Shown here in pieces: positions 43,240 through 52,534 of a stretch of DNA of 64,000 bases (position 1 is the stretch's first letter; each line of letters starts with the position of its first letter). The stretch is from JAWPMT01 sp965601475 (GTDB lineage Bacteria > Bacteroidota > Bacteroidia > Cytophagales > Cyclobacteriaceae). A program made the translations under genes and the position numbers. The notes under the pieces were generated by a model, which had not been told where the DNA came from, ran no database searches, and was given only the letters and a program-made list of their open reading frames with translations. The stretch covers positions 5,890,001 through 5,954,000 of the forward strand of contig OZ271832.1 of the NCBI GenBank assembly GCA_965601475.1, read 5' to 3'.

Positions 43240-45824
43240 TGAAACTCACCATATTCATTTGTCTGTTTCTGGCAGTTGACCTCTGCATTGCCCATTCTGA
43301 TCCCACAACCGGCGAAGAACTGGAGGTAGAGGAGATTGTCGCACTTTTGTACATTCCTGACGCCGGGAACTACAACATCAACATGTTGTACAATGACAAA
43401 AAGCTCTACATCCTCGCAAATGAGCTTTTCCAGTATCTGAAAGTCAATCAAAAATTCACGTTAAGCAAAGATCGGGTTGAGGGGTTCTTTATTGATCCAT
43501 CGAATGTCTATTCCATCGACCAGAGCGACCGGATCATACGTGTCGGGGACCGCACCTACCACACCGCCTCAAATGAGCTGCTAGCCACAGACCTGGGATT
43601 GTACATCAGCTTTGAAATGCTGGAAAAGGCCTTTGGCATACGCCTCAAATTCAGGATGCGTGACCTCTCAATCCACCTGGATTCTGATTTGGAATTACCC
43701 ATTATCAGACTACTCAAGGTAAGGCAGATCGAAGAAAACATCCCGAAGCAACAATCCGACAAACCCCCAAAGAAATCCATTGAAATGTGCCGTAACCTAT
43801 TGCGCGGTGGTGTCCTCGATTGGAACGTTGGCATCAGTCGAATAGAATCAGATTCCAACGTTTTCTTTGGAGACCTGAACCTTGGCAGTGAGTTCATGGG
43901 AGGAGAACTACTGCTCTCCTACCGCCACAACTCCGTTTCGCTCACCAAGGATATCTTTCGATACCGTTGGCATAGGGTGAATACCGACAATTTCATCAAG
44001 CAGGTGCATGCAGGTCAAATTAGTCCACAGTCGAATGTGCAGCTCCCCTACCAGTTCGTTGGGTTTTCGACAACAAACGCCTCACCGAACTTCCAGGCCA
44101 GTTATGGATCTTATCTGATATCAGATCACATTGAACCTGGCTGGTCTGTGCACTTGTACGTGAATGATGTTTTGGTGGACTATCAATTTGCTGACGCTTC
44201 CGGAATATACGCCTTTGAGGTCCCACTTGTCTATGGCTCAACACGGCTGGCACTCAGGTTTTATGGCCCCAATGGAGAAGAACGACTGGAAGAACGTGAA
44301 ATCAATATCCCTTACGGTTTCGCCAGGGCTGGCAAACTTCAGTATGATTTCCATCTGGGGGTCCTGCAGCATCAGCGGGCTTCCTATGCCACCGGTCTCC
44401 GGTTAGATTATGGTGTGAACCGAAAACTTACGATTGGGACCAACATCGAGCAAATCCAGACAGACTCCCTGACGCTTCAGGTACCGGCACTGCAATTGAC
44501 TGGTATGCCGCTAAACCGACTGATTTGGAGTGCCACATGGGTGGAGGGCGGCTATTTCAGATCCATATTCAATTACGCGCTTCCTTCCAGAATCTCATTT
44601 CAGGGTGGTGTCAGCAAATATGAAAGCCGACAAAGAATTGAATTCAACAAAGCCGGGTTGGAGGCGGATGGCGCCGTGATCGTGTACCACAAGTTGCCTT
44701 CGCTCAGAGGATACTCCCGTTTGAAATATCGTCAAAATCATTTCGAGCAGACCCGAAACCAGGAACTTGACTTCACCTTCAGCAACTACTTTGGAAGGCT
44801 CAATGTCGTCCTGGGTTCAAGGGTAGCATGGTACAATCGAAAGGTGATGAATCACTTAGGTCAACTCACCAGCTCCTGGCGGCTTCCCAAGTCCTGGCGT
44901 TTGAGATCGCGCGTCGACTACAACGTGGGTAATGGGCAGTTAGTCAATGCCTCGCTAGAAGTGAGTAAGGCAATTCGAAACCGTGGCTTTGTGGGAGTAA
45001 ACTATGTAAGAAACTTCCACAATCAATCCGGACAGCTCAATTGTCAATTGCAGCTTATCCTGGGCCCGCTACGAAGCAATAGCTCCCTCAATTTCCAAAA
45101 AAGGCGCTCCACGTTGAGTCAGACACTCTCCGGATCACTACTCTATTGCGCTGAAAGCAAGAAAATATTGACATCGCCACGGCCAAATTATGGCAGGACG
45201 GGGATTCACCTTACACCATTTCTGGACATCGATCACGACGGCATCATGGACCCCGAAGAACCCCCGGTAAGAGAGCTCAGGGTTGAGGTAAACACCGGCC
45301 AGGTTCAGTATAATGCAACTCAGGATCAGGCGTACGTCTTGAACCTAAACCCCAACCTCACCTACACCTTGCAGTTTAATGACAATCATCTGGAAGACAT
45401 TTCCTGGCGATGCAAGTGGCATTCGATTAAGGTCACCACGGATCCGAGTCAACTTAAGAATGTACATGTTCCGATTCTTCCAATGGCTGAGATCAGTGGC
45501 ACCGTTTCTTACCTGGATGGCGATGAAATAAAAGGAATCGGCCAGGTAAAGGTGCTCATCACCAACATCAGCAAGGAAGAGCCCCAAACTGTAATAACAG
45601 ATGTCGATGGCTCCTATTTCGCCCAGTCACTTTCTCCGGGACTCTACATTGTGAAGTTGGATGAGGTGCAATTGAAATCCGTAAATCTGATCGCTACTCC
45701 GATCGTAAAGGTGATCGAAATTGAACCGCAGAAATATGGCGCCTACATTGAAGACGTGGACTTTGTGATCCGCAAGGATCGGCTGCCAGAGAAGCCTGAA
45801 GAGCAGCTCATCACACGCCAATAA
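43239..45824 (+). CDS. Usher-like outer-membrane protein
   Basis: This 861-residue protein begins at GTG with a signal peptide (IFICLFLAVDLCIAHS). An N-terminal periplasmic domain of about 170 residues (EELEVEEIVALLYIP, YNDKKLYILANELFQYLKV) precedes a long beta-barrel region with repeated Tyr/Phe-rich strands. Inside it lies a plug-like beta domain (HIEPGWSVHLYVNDVLVDYQ, then FEVPLVYGSTRLALRFYGP), as in fimbrial ushers. The C-terminal part has a calcium-loop-like FLDIDHDGIMDPEEPP and a carboxypeptidase-regulatory-like beta domain (GIGQVKVLITNISKEEP). Usher domains are recognisable only loosely, so call it usher-like. It would secrete and polymerise the two DUF4402 subunits. Confidence 0.75.
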   Translation: MKLTIFICLFLAVDLCIAHSDPTTGEELEVEEIVALLYIPDAGNYNINMLYNDKKLYILANELFQYLKVNQKFTLSKDRVEGFFIDPSNVYSIDQSDRIIRVGDRTYHTASNELLATDLGLYISFEMLEKAFGIRLKFRMRDLSIHLDSDLELPIIRLLKVRQIEENIPKQQSDKPPKKSIEMCRNLLRGGVLDWNVGISRIESDSNVFFGDLNLGSEFMGGELLLSYRHNSVSLTKDIFRYRWHRVNTDNFIKQVHAGQISPQSNVQLPYQFVGFSTTNASPNFQASYGSYLISDHIEPGWSVHLYVNDVLVDYQFADASGIYAFEVPLVYGSTRLALRFYGPNGEERLEEREINIPYGFARAGKLQYDFHLGVLQHQRASYATGLRLDYGVNRKLTIGTNIEQIQTDSLTLQVPALQLTGMPLNRLIWSATWVEGGYFRSIFNYALPSRISFQGGVSKYESRQRIEFNKAGLEADGAVIVYHKLPSLRGYSRLKYRQNHFEQTRNQELDFTFSNYFGRLNVVLGSRVAWYNRKVMNHLGQLTSSWRLPKSWRLRSRVDYNVGNGQLVNASLEVSKAIRNRGFVGVNYVRNFHNQSGQLNCQLQLILGPLRSNSSLNFQKRRSTLSQTLSGSLLYCAESKKILTSPRPNYGRTGIHLTPFLDIDHDGIMDPEEPPVRELRVEVNTGQVQYNATQDQAYVLNLNPNLTYTLQFNDNHLEDISWRCKWHSIKVTTDPSQLKNVHVPILPMAEISGTVSYLDGDEIKGIGQVKVLITNISKEEPQTVITDVDGSYFAQSLSPGLYIVKLDEVQLKSVNLIATPIVKVIEIEPQKYGAYIEDVDFVIRKDRLPEKPEEQLITRQ

Positions 45825-45947
45825 GACCATCCGGCCATCTAGTAAAAAACAACGATGATTCACACAGTCAGGATACTAACTTACCTGGGGCATGAAAATC
45901 AAGCTGAAGAAACATCAAGCACTGAGATAGATGTCGCCTGGGTATTG

Positions 45948-46463
45948 TCATTTCTTCTCATCCAAATAGTCGCTCCAGGTCTGTTCAGCTTTTGGCAAGA
46001 GCTTTACCCTTTGTCGTGTCCAATCCTTACTGGCGTCATAGCCTTCGAAATTGTAGAACAGGTATAGCTTCTCATCCTCTATCAAATAGGTGTTTGGTTC
46101 AATTTTGTATTTACCAGAGGGCCATCTGCTATCGACCAATTCATATGCCATACCCGTGGCACACCAACCGCCGAATTGTGGCAAATACTTCCCCGGATCT
46201 CGCTCGAAATTCGCCTTGTTCTCCTTAGAGGAAAACCAAAACGATATACCTGCATAAACCGACACATATTGGTTTGATCCTGCCTTCGGTGCACCGTCGA
46301 AGTAGGAGACAATATCATAACCGTCCAGAAGTACACCTGCGCTATTTGTATTGAAATGCTTGCCCTCACCTTCAGTTAAGAGCATGCCCGCTTCCTGACC
46401 CCAGGTATTCCATCCGAAAAGCATTGTTAGCGTGGTCACGAATATCATTCTCATATCTGACAT
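45948..46463 (-). CDS. Secreted YHS-domain protein
   Basis: This 171-residue protein has a signal peptide (RMIFVTTLTMLFGWNTWGQ) and a YHS domain with LDGYDIVSYFDG, FWFSSKENKANFERDPGKYLPQ and GGWCATGM. YHS domains with a Cys pair usually bind metals; here one Cys is conserved and the second is not obvious. Related periplasmic proteins are linked to copper or other metals. ATG at 46454 is an alternative start. Confidence 0.85.
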   Translation of the reverse strand: MSDMRMIFVTTLTMLFGWNTWGQEAGMLLTEGEGKHFNTNSAGVLLDGYDIVSYFDGAPKAGSNQYVSVYAGISFWFSSKENKANFERDPGKYLPQFGGWCATGMAYELVDSRWPSGKYKIEPNTYLIEDEKLYLFYNFEGYDASKDWTRQRVKLLPKAEQTWSDYLDEKK

Positions 46464-46748
46464 GGATTACTTTGAATTCAAAATTGACTGTTTTCCTTTT
46501 AGACCTGTTTGATTGGCAAATAGTGCTCCCTACATTCGCCATATTAAACAACTTGTGGTCATTGCGTTCCAAGGGCAACGACATTGTGGTAAAGAAACGT
46601 AACCCAAAATCACGCGGCTGGAGGAAACCGGCAAAAAGCAGTTCGGATGTGCACATCCAAACTTGTTTACGCTTCAAAGTGCACCCTCAGCAAAGAAAGA
46701 AATAAGGATAGTTGCTCTGAAGCTGTTTATCTACGTTAGAAAGTAGCG

Positions 46749-47834
46749 ATGATGTTGAACTGGTACCAAATAGTCCTTGTGCTCGGGGTTTTACAGGGTT
46801 TCGCGCTTATGGCGATCATGTATTCCTCAGGCAGGCATACCAAGGCAGGAATGTGGTACACATGGTTGTTATTCTGCAATTCCATCACCTTGCTGGGAGA
46901 AGTGCTTTATCAATCTGAGGTGATCAGTCACCTTCCCTGGCTGATAGTAGTCTTTGATTTGTCCTTGTTTCTCTATGGCCCATTGATATACTTGTTCATA
47001 CAATTCCTATTTGCAGTCAAACCCAAGCACCTTTTTCTCCATTTTCTTCCCTTTATCGGCTTTGAGTTAACGCTTAACCCACTCATCGAACTTAATGCTC
47101 ATGGTCTTGTCACAACTTTCAGTCAGGAAATAATGGGTTACTTCTGGCTAATGGCCGAAGGACTGGGGATTGTCTCCCTATCAGCCTATCTGATTGCCAG
47201 TTGGCGATTCATCACGAAGCGAAATGGTGACAAAGCCAAACAGGTGCTTGTACAAAGTATACTAAGATGGACAAGTGTCGGAATGCTTATCTGGGTAACG
47301 ACATATGCCCTGAAATTCACACCGTATGATTTTATTGGTGGTTACAAGGGCTATTCTTATACCTGGCTTTATTTGGTCATCAACAGCTACGTCTTTGGCT
47401 ATTTCATAGTCAATGAGAGGAAACGCCTGCTAGTTGGGCATGTAGAAAAAAAGTATAAAGGCATCACGCGCTCAAAAACTGAAATTGATCTGATCATAAG
47501 CGGGCTTGATGCCCTCATGACCAAGGAGAAGCTATATCTTAACAAGGATCTTTCATTGCATGATTTGGCGCGACGCCTGAATCAAAGACCTAATGTTGTT
47601 TCCATGGTGCTCAACAAAGAGTTGAAGATGAGTTTTTTTACATATGTCAATCAATTCAGAGTTGCAGCATTTATCGAGAGGGCCAATTCTCCCTCATCTC
47701 AGAATTTGACGATAGAAGGGCTGGCCAAATCATCTGGCTTCCAGTCTAAGTCTGCCTTTCACAGTGCCTTCAGGAAGGCCTATGGCAAAAAAAAGCCATC
47801 AGACTTCATTGGCGCTGCCGGTCGTACTGGTTAA
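46749..47834 (+). CDS. Membrane-bound AraC-family regulator
   Basis: This 361-residue protein has seven membrane helices in the first 230 residues and an AraC domain (LSLHDLARRLNQRPNVVSMVL; LTIEGLAKSSGFQSKSAFHSAF; KKKPSDF). Same architecture as four other regulators in the window. It faces an esterase gene that converges on it. Confidence 0.87.
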   Translation: MMLNWYQIVLVLGVLQGFALMAIMYSSGRHTKAGMWYTWLLFCNSITLLGEVLYQSEVISHLPWLIVVFDLSLFLYGPLIYLFIQFLFAVKPKHLFLHFLPFIGFELTLNPLIELNAHGLVTTFSQEIMGYFWLMAEGLGIVSLSAYLIASWRFITKRNGDKAKQVLVQSILRWTSVGMLIWVTTYALKFTPYDFIGGYKGYSYTWLYLVINSYVFGYFIVNERKRLLVGHVEKKYKGITRSKTEIDLIISGLDALMTKEKLYLNKDLSLHDLARRLNQRPNVVSMVLNKELKMSFFTYVNQFRVAAFIERANSPSSQNLTIEGLAKSSGFQSKSAFHSAFRKAYGKKKPSDFIGAAGRTG

Positions 47835-47884
47835 GGATAGGTTTGGTAGATAATCACGCCACATGCGTCTAAGTACCGACTTGC

Positions 47885-48781
47885 CTAACGCTCTCCAAAA
47901 ACCCAACGTAGCGCATGGGTCAAGGCAATTCCAATCGCGGACATATGCGACTCATTTTCCAGCTTTTCAGTGCTAAGCTCGATGAAATCATATTTTCCAA
48001 GCAGCGCCACGGCACGGTCAAAATACACCGAAGTCGCCGTTTCAGAAGTCCCTAGTGAAAGGTATAGCAGCTTCTGCTCCTGCGGCTTTGACAATTCCTC
48101 CAGGGAAGCCAAATAGTCACCGTTATTCCATTCCAGGGAAGGACTACTGGCAATGTAGGTGGTGAAAAGATCTGGGTTCACTTCCAGGGCCTTCAGCGTC
48201 AACAGCCCCCCGAACGAATGGCCGTAGAGTATCGTATTGGTCTCGTCCACTCGGTAATTCTCCTTGACCAGGGGCAGCACTTCCTGCTCTAAAAAGTCGA
48301 TAAAAGCCGCTGCTTTGCCGGAGTTGAGGCTATCATTTGCAGTAGGCGTTAGATACACTTGCCTGCCAGCAATCCATCTGGCATAAGTCTGAAAGCTAAG
48401 ACCCACGACGATCATGGGTTTCACATGTCCCTCAAAGGCCATTAGTGTCGGAATATCAGAAGCTACACCCATCATTACCTCAGCATCCGGGAGAACCATC
48501 AGTGGGTAGCGCCTTGTGTTGCTATCATAACCCAGCGGTAATTTCACAATCAGGTCCATCTGTTGCTCCAGGTGCGAAGATGACACCTCATGATATCGAA
48601 ACGATCCGAAGCGATCATTGGAGGTCAAATCCTGCGCATTCACACGCCAATGATTTGCGAGCAATAGCAGCATGAGAAGCCAGGTGATGTTGCTGGCCCT
48701 TTTCCAAATAAGGGTATCAAAAAGATGCGAAACCAAACGTTCAGCGGGCTCCTTGCCGCCATTCAGGGGGTAATGCCTCAT
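47885..48781 (-). CDS. Esterase of the putative-esterase (D-type) family
   Basis: This protein has an N-terminal hydrophobic segment (NITWLLMLLLLANHWRVNAQ) that is probably the true signal peptide, so translation may start inside the open frame. The alpha/beta-hydrolase core has YGHSFGGLL (nucleophile), strand LLYLSLGTSETA and base in NESHMSA. The family includes siderophore esterases and S-formylglutathione hydrolase-like enzymes; substrate unknown. Confidence 0.8.
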   Translation of the reverse strand: MRHYPLNGGKEPAERLVSHLFDTLIWKRASNITWLLMLLLLANHWRVNAQDLTSNDRFGSFRYHEVSSSHLEQQMDLIVKLPLGYDSNTRRYPLMVLPDAEVMMGVASDIPTLMAFEGHVKPMIVVGLSFQTYARWIAGRQVYLTPTANDSLNSGKAAAFIDFLEQEVLPLVKENYRVDETNTILYGHSFGGLLTLKALEVNPDLFTTYIASSPSLEWNNGDYLASLEELSKPQEQKLLYLSLGTSETATSVYFDRAVALLGKYDFIELSTEKLENESHMSAIGIALTHALRWVFGER

Positions 48782-48926
48782 GTACAGTTAAAATTGTTTA
48801 CTCCATTCTTCGGAGCAATCTACGACCCCGCCAAACCCCCTCACTTCCGATTCAGAGAATCCGGAGTGCTTTGACCAAGATGTATCTTATTTCCTCTTGA
48901 AAGCACCCTCTTTCTGCACAACAGTA

Positions 48927-50036
48927 CTAGTATTGATTGGATTGATATCGAATCAGTTCATAGATCCTCCCCTTTGGCCAAATCTGACTCGTCTCCGTAT
49001 TGGAGAAAATGAAGAAACCGGTATCATCTTCCATATGCCATTCTGCCCACGAGCTATAGCCCGTACCACCACCACGATGACCGACCGCATCTCCCATCAT
49101 ATGCCACCACAAATTGGCACAACCGGTGACGGGATTCTGAAGCTGATGCATTTCCCTTACCGTAGTGGCCTCCAGGATCCGCTCTCCATTCGCCTCACCT
49201 CCATTCAAGATGCAGCCAACAAACCTTGAAAAATCCCAAACATCGGTGAAAATCCAACCTACGGGATAGTGTCTGCTGGAAAATGGCTGCATGGGGCGTG
49301 TAATCGTTGCATAAGGGGTGACGAGTTCTTCTTGGTTGAGTTCGTCAAACCGAAAAGCCGTATTCTCCATACCCAGGGGCTCGAATACATTGACCCTGCA
49401 GTAATCCCTATAGTCTAAACCGCTGACTTCCTCTACGATCAATGCCAACAGGGAAGTTCCTATATTAGAATAGCGCTCACGTGTGCCGGGCACGAAGTCT
49501 TTCCATACCTTAGACCGATAGGCTGAACCACCGGGCAAAATATATTCCGGGAGCCATACACTGATCTCGGGAGGATCTTCCAGGAAATAGAAATTGTGGA
49601 AAGCCGGAATACCATCCCCATCTGCGGGCCAGGCCAATCCGGAGGTATGGTTCAGCAGCATATGAACGGTGATGGGTACAGCTGGATAATGAGGGTTTCT
49701 TACTGGATAGGGTAAGTACTGATTGATGTCTTCATCCAGGTTGACCAGGCCTCGCTCCCACAATTGCATAACCGTTACCGAAAGGACCAGCTTGGAAACA
49801 GACTGCAAGGTGTAGAGGCTATTCGTGGTTGCGGGTTGCTCTGACGCCCGATCTGCAAATCCATAAGCACCCGTCCACACCAATTCACCATCTTTCACAA
49901 TCCCTGCGGCCACCGATGGAATGTTGTAGGCATTGATGGTTGACTCGATCTCTGTATCGATTTGGGTAATTTCCTCGTCCTCGCAGGATATCGGAAGGAT
50001 GGCAAGCACGAAAAGCAAAGTAGGATAAAGTCTCAT
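48927..50036 (-). CDS. Beta-lactamase-fold serine hydrolase lipoprotein
   Basis: This 369-residue protein has a lipoprotein signal (LPISCEDEE) and the class C beta-lactamase/penicillin-binding fold. The SxxK motif is S79-V-S-K82 (LQSVSKLV), the YxN motif is RYSNIG, and a late HxG appears as HRGGGTGYSSW. Members are esterases, D-aminopeptidases or beta-lactamases; this is more likely an esterase or peptidase. Its ATG overlaps the stop of the preceding outer-membrane gene by 4 bp. Confidence 0.88.
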   Translation of the reverse strand: MRLYPTLLFVLAILPISCEDEEITQIDTEIESTINAYNIPSVAAGIVKDGELVWTGAYGFADRASEQPATTNSLYTLQSVSKLVLSVTVMQLWERGLVNLDEDINQYLPYPVRNPHYPAVPITVHMLLNHTSGLAWPADGDGIPAFHNFYFLEDPPEISVWLPEYILPGGSAYRSKVWKDFVPGTRERYSNIGTSLLALIVEEVSGLDYRDYCRVNVFEPLGMENTAFRFDELNQEELVTPYATITRPMQPFSSRHYPVGWIFTDVWDFSRFVGCILNGGEANGERILEATTVREMHQLQNPVTGCANLWWHMMGDAVGHRGGGTGYSSWAEWHMEDDTGFFIFSNTETSQIWPKGRIYELIRYQSNQY

Positions 50037-50728
50037 AGCTCCTCCCTTTTTAGACTCGATTTCAAAACATATCCCAGTGATAATATGACGGTAATGTTCC
50101 TCGCATAAGCCTCATCCGGGTGATCTGTCGACAAGATCACGTCATCAACAAATTGCATCATGTTGCTCAGGCTGTAGCCAGACCGAAGGTCCCAGTAGAA
50201 CCTCAATTCCCGAACATTGAAGTCAGCTTGATAACCCAGAAGCACTCCGGGATCCAGCCTATTTACCTCACCGTATCCTACCCTGTACCTACCGGATTCA
50301 TTTCTGTCTAACCTATCATTGAGTAAGACACCCAGGTAAGGGCCGAGGAAAAAGCCGGATGACTTCTGGTTCTTGATATTGGTCTTCACCTTGAGCAGTA
50401 TGGGCAATTCGAGGTAATGCAAAATGAGCTTATACTTGAAATCGCCATACAGATAATCCGTGCTATAGCTCAGGCCTTTTCTAGACCAGAGAAGCTCCGT
50501 CAGTAGCGCGAATCGATTGGAGAGGGACCAGTCCTTGGCAACACCTACCTGATAGGTGAACAAGGGAATCTTATGCGTAAGCGAATTGACCTCATATCCA
50601 AGGTAGGCGCTTTGACCACCTTCCCGAAAACCAATATCACTGACCCCTCCACCTAGTCTGATACTGGTTTGGCCAAGAAGGTCGAAGAAGACCAAAGACA
50701 TCAAGCAAATCGTAAGAACAGCTTTCAC
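50033..50728 (-). CDS. Outer-membrane beta-barrel protein, PorT-like
   Basis: This 231-residue protein has a signal peptide (MSLVFFDLLGQ) and strands typical of small Bacteroidota barrels (TSIRLGGGVSDIGF, SAYLGYEVN, FALLTELLWSRKGLSYS, YLELPILLKVK, GFFLGPYLGVLLND, ITVILSLGYVLKSSL). The family includes PorT-like and OmpW-like proteins without known ligand. It is translationally coupled to the serine hydrolase downstream. Confidence 0.82.
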   Translation of the reverse strand: MKAVLTICLMSLVFFDLLGQTSIRLGGGVSDIGFREGGQSAYLGYEVNSLTHKIPLFTYQVGVAKDWSLSNRFALLTELLWSRKGLSYSTDYLYGDFKYKLILHYLELPILLKVKTNIKNQKSSGFFLGPYLGVLLNDRLDRNESGRYRVGYGEVNRLDPGVLLGYQADFNVRELRFYWDLRSGYSLSNMMQFVDDVILSTDHPDEAYARNITVILSLGYVLKSSLKREEL

Positions 50729-50965
50729 ATTCTGGCTATTGCGTCACTGTGGAAGCTAAGCCACAATCGATCCCCATGAAATGATGGCGGACATTGGACA
50801 AATTGATATAACTCAAGGTTCGACCCTGCCTTACTGACCAGTTGGCGAATAGAAAGAAATTGTAAGCCCTACTTACAGGCCTAGGATGTCGAAGCTCGAA
50901 AAAGAGATCTTCTTTCTCATATGTCTGTAGACCTTTTTTTGAAACGATCCAGCCATTTCAAACGC

Positions 50966-51859
50966 TCAAAAGTCATCAGTTAGGTTCTCCAGCTTACCAC
51001 TTCCGATCCCATACATGTACACGTCAAAATCACCATCTACGTTAGAGGTGAAGAGCACCTTCGATCCATCAGGGCTCAGCGACGGCTGACCATCAATCGC
51101 TTCATTTTCTGTAATCTTCACACGTGCTCCTGTAGTCAAGTGCACAATCACTATTTCCCAGTCTCCATCCTCCAGGGTATTGAGGGCCATCCATTTCATA
51201 CTTTTGGATAAAGACGCATTGGAACTTCCCCCGGAATCTTGGGTCACCTGCTCGAGAATTCCTCCTTTGCTATCTGTCCTCACCAAATCCAGACCACTTT
51301 GATGATTGCCCACCTCCCTGGAGAAACTCACATATATCTGATCATCCCATCCTCCGAAAGCGGCAAGGTAATCTCCTCCGCCCCTGAGAAATGTTTCCGT
51401 AAGCCCACCACCGGACCCGATACGATCAATTTGCCAAAGTCCGTTGACATGCGCGTCAAAATAAATATAGTCTCCATCCTTCGACCAGCCCGGAGACATT
51501 TCTGGGTAGCTCTGTTGGGTTAGTTGCCTCAACCCTTGTCCGTCGGATTGGATGGTGTAGATATTGTAGTGGTCCTCAGGCTTAGCATGAAATGCGATCA
51601 GATCTCCCAAAGGAGACCAGGCGGGATTGCCAGCATCCAGTTCGCTCTGCGTAATGGCCTTACTTTCCCCGCTCTCAAACTGGTAGATATATAGCTGTCC
51701 CGCCCCATTTTTATCACTTACAAAAACAAAAGCATCTCCCTCTGGTGACCAATAAGGGTGCAATTCATTGCTTTGAGCTGAAAGACAGGACAAGGCATGA
51801 CATAACACAATAGCAAGGAAGAACCTCGTGGCGACAACCCGTTGAATGCTTGGCATCAT
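50966..51859 (-). CDS. PD40/TolB-like beta-propeller secreted protein
   Basis: This 297-residue protein has a signal peptide (FFLAIVLCHALSCLSAQ) and six repeats with the PD40 signature (HPYWSPEGDAFVFVSDKNG, NPAWSPLGDLIAFHA, SPGWSKDGDYIYFDA, QPSLSPDGSKVLFTSN). It should form a propeller in the periplasm. It overlaps the DJ-1 family gene upstream by ATGA and probably shares an operon with two DJ-1/PfpI genes. ATG at 51856 is possible. Confidence 0.88.
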   Translation of the reverse strand: MMPSIQRVVATRFFLAIVLCHALSCLSAQSNELHPYWSPEGDAFVFVSDKNGAGQLYIYQFESGESKAITQSELDAGNPAWSPLGDLIAFHAKPEDHYNIYTIQSDGQGLRQLTQQSYPEMSPGWSKDGDYIYFDAHVNGLWQIDRIGSGGGLTETFLRGGGDYLAAFGGWDDQIYVSFSREVGNHQSGLDLVRTDSKGGILEQVTQDSGGSSNASLSKSMKWMALNTLEDGDWEIVIVHLTTGARVKITENEAIDGQPSLSPDGSKVLFTSNVDGDFDVYMYGIGSGKLENLTDDF

Positions 51860-52527
51860 AGATCCTTCAATTTCTCACTGGGTTTGTAATGATAGTCCAG
51901 GTATCTCAATGCCAAATCCTGCGCAACAGGCGCTCCCGTTACTTTCTCCACCAAATACAGGGTCGCTTCAATAGCACATCCAGAGCCGGCTGTGGTTAGA
52001 ATATTTCCCGTGTCAACGAATTTCTGATTCTCGACTATTTGAATGGACGAATCCAATTGACTGAGCATCTTGATGCCCTGAATGTTGGTAGTTGCCTTCC
52101 TGCTTTTGAGCAGACCCGCTTTTGCCAGAAGCAGCGAACCCGTGCAGACAGCGAAGAGTACGGCATCGTTTTTCAGCGAAGACTTGAGATATGCAATGGT
52201 TCTTTCATTTCCTGCCTCAGTAAACCATCCCATCCCTCCTGGGACGATAACGATATCGGCTTCGGGCGCTTCATCGAGGCTGTAATCGGCTTTGACCTTG
52301 CCAACAATGGTCAGGTCAAGCACGTCATCATCGGATACAGTGTAGACATTGAACGCTTCCATGAAATCAGCTGCCAGAAACATCTCTGCAGCAACACCAT
52401 AGTCCAGCAATAAGGCACCATCATACAACAATACCGCGACGTTGAGTCGGCTGTCCATAGCTGCTACTCGCGACGAAAACGCGGAGTTCAAGGCAAAAAC
52501 CACCAACCCAAGTTGCAAAAACCTCAT
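51856..52527 (-). CDS. DJ-1/PfpI-family protein
   Basis: This 223-residue protein has a class I glutamine-amidotransferase-like fold with the nucleophile-elbow Cys in VLFAVCTGSLLL, preceded by DIVIVPGGMGWF. It carries an N-terminal hydrophobic stretch (LGLVVFALNSAFSSRVAA), so it is likely exported. Members of this subgroup lie near AraC-like regulators or act as isonitrile hydratases, but function here is unknown. A 7-bp gap separates it from the next paralogue. Confidence 0.85.
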   Translation of the reverse strand: MRFLQLGLVVFALNSAFSSRVAAMDSRLNVAVLLYDGALLLDYGVAAEMFLAADFMEAFNVYTVSDDDVLDLTIVGKVKADYSLDEAPEADIVIVPGGMGWFTEAGNERTIAYLKSSLKNDAVLFAVCTGSLLLAKAGLLKSRKATTNIQGIKMLSQLDSSIQIVENQKFVDTGNILTTAGSGCAIEATLYLVEKVTGAPVAQDLALRYLDYHYKPSEKLKDL

Positions 52528-52534
52528 TCAGTAA

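Noticed and set aside
48927..50036. Beta-lactam resistance gene
   Set aside because: SxxK and YxN motifs are shared by many esterases and peptidases of this fold; the lipoprotein signal and outer-membrane partner do not indicate a resistance enzyme.
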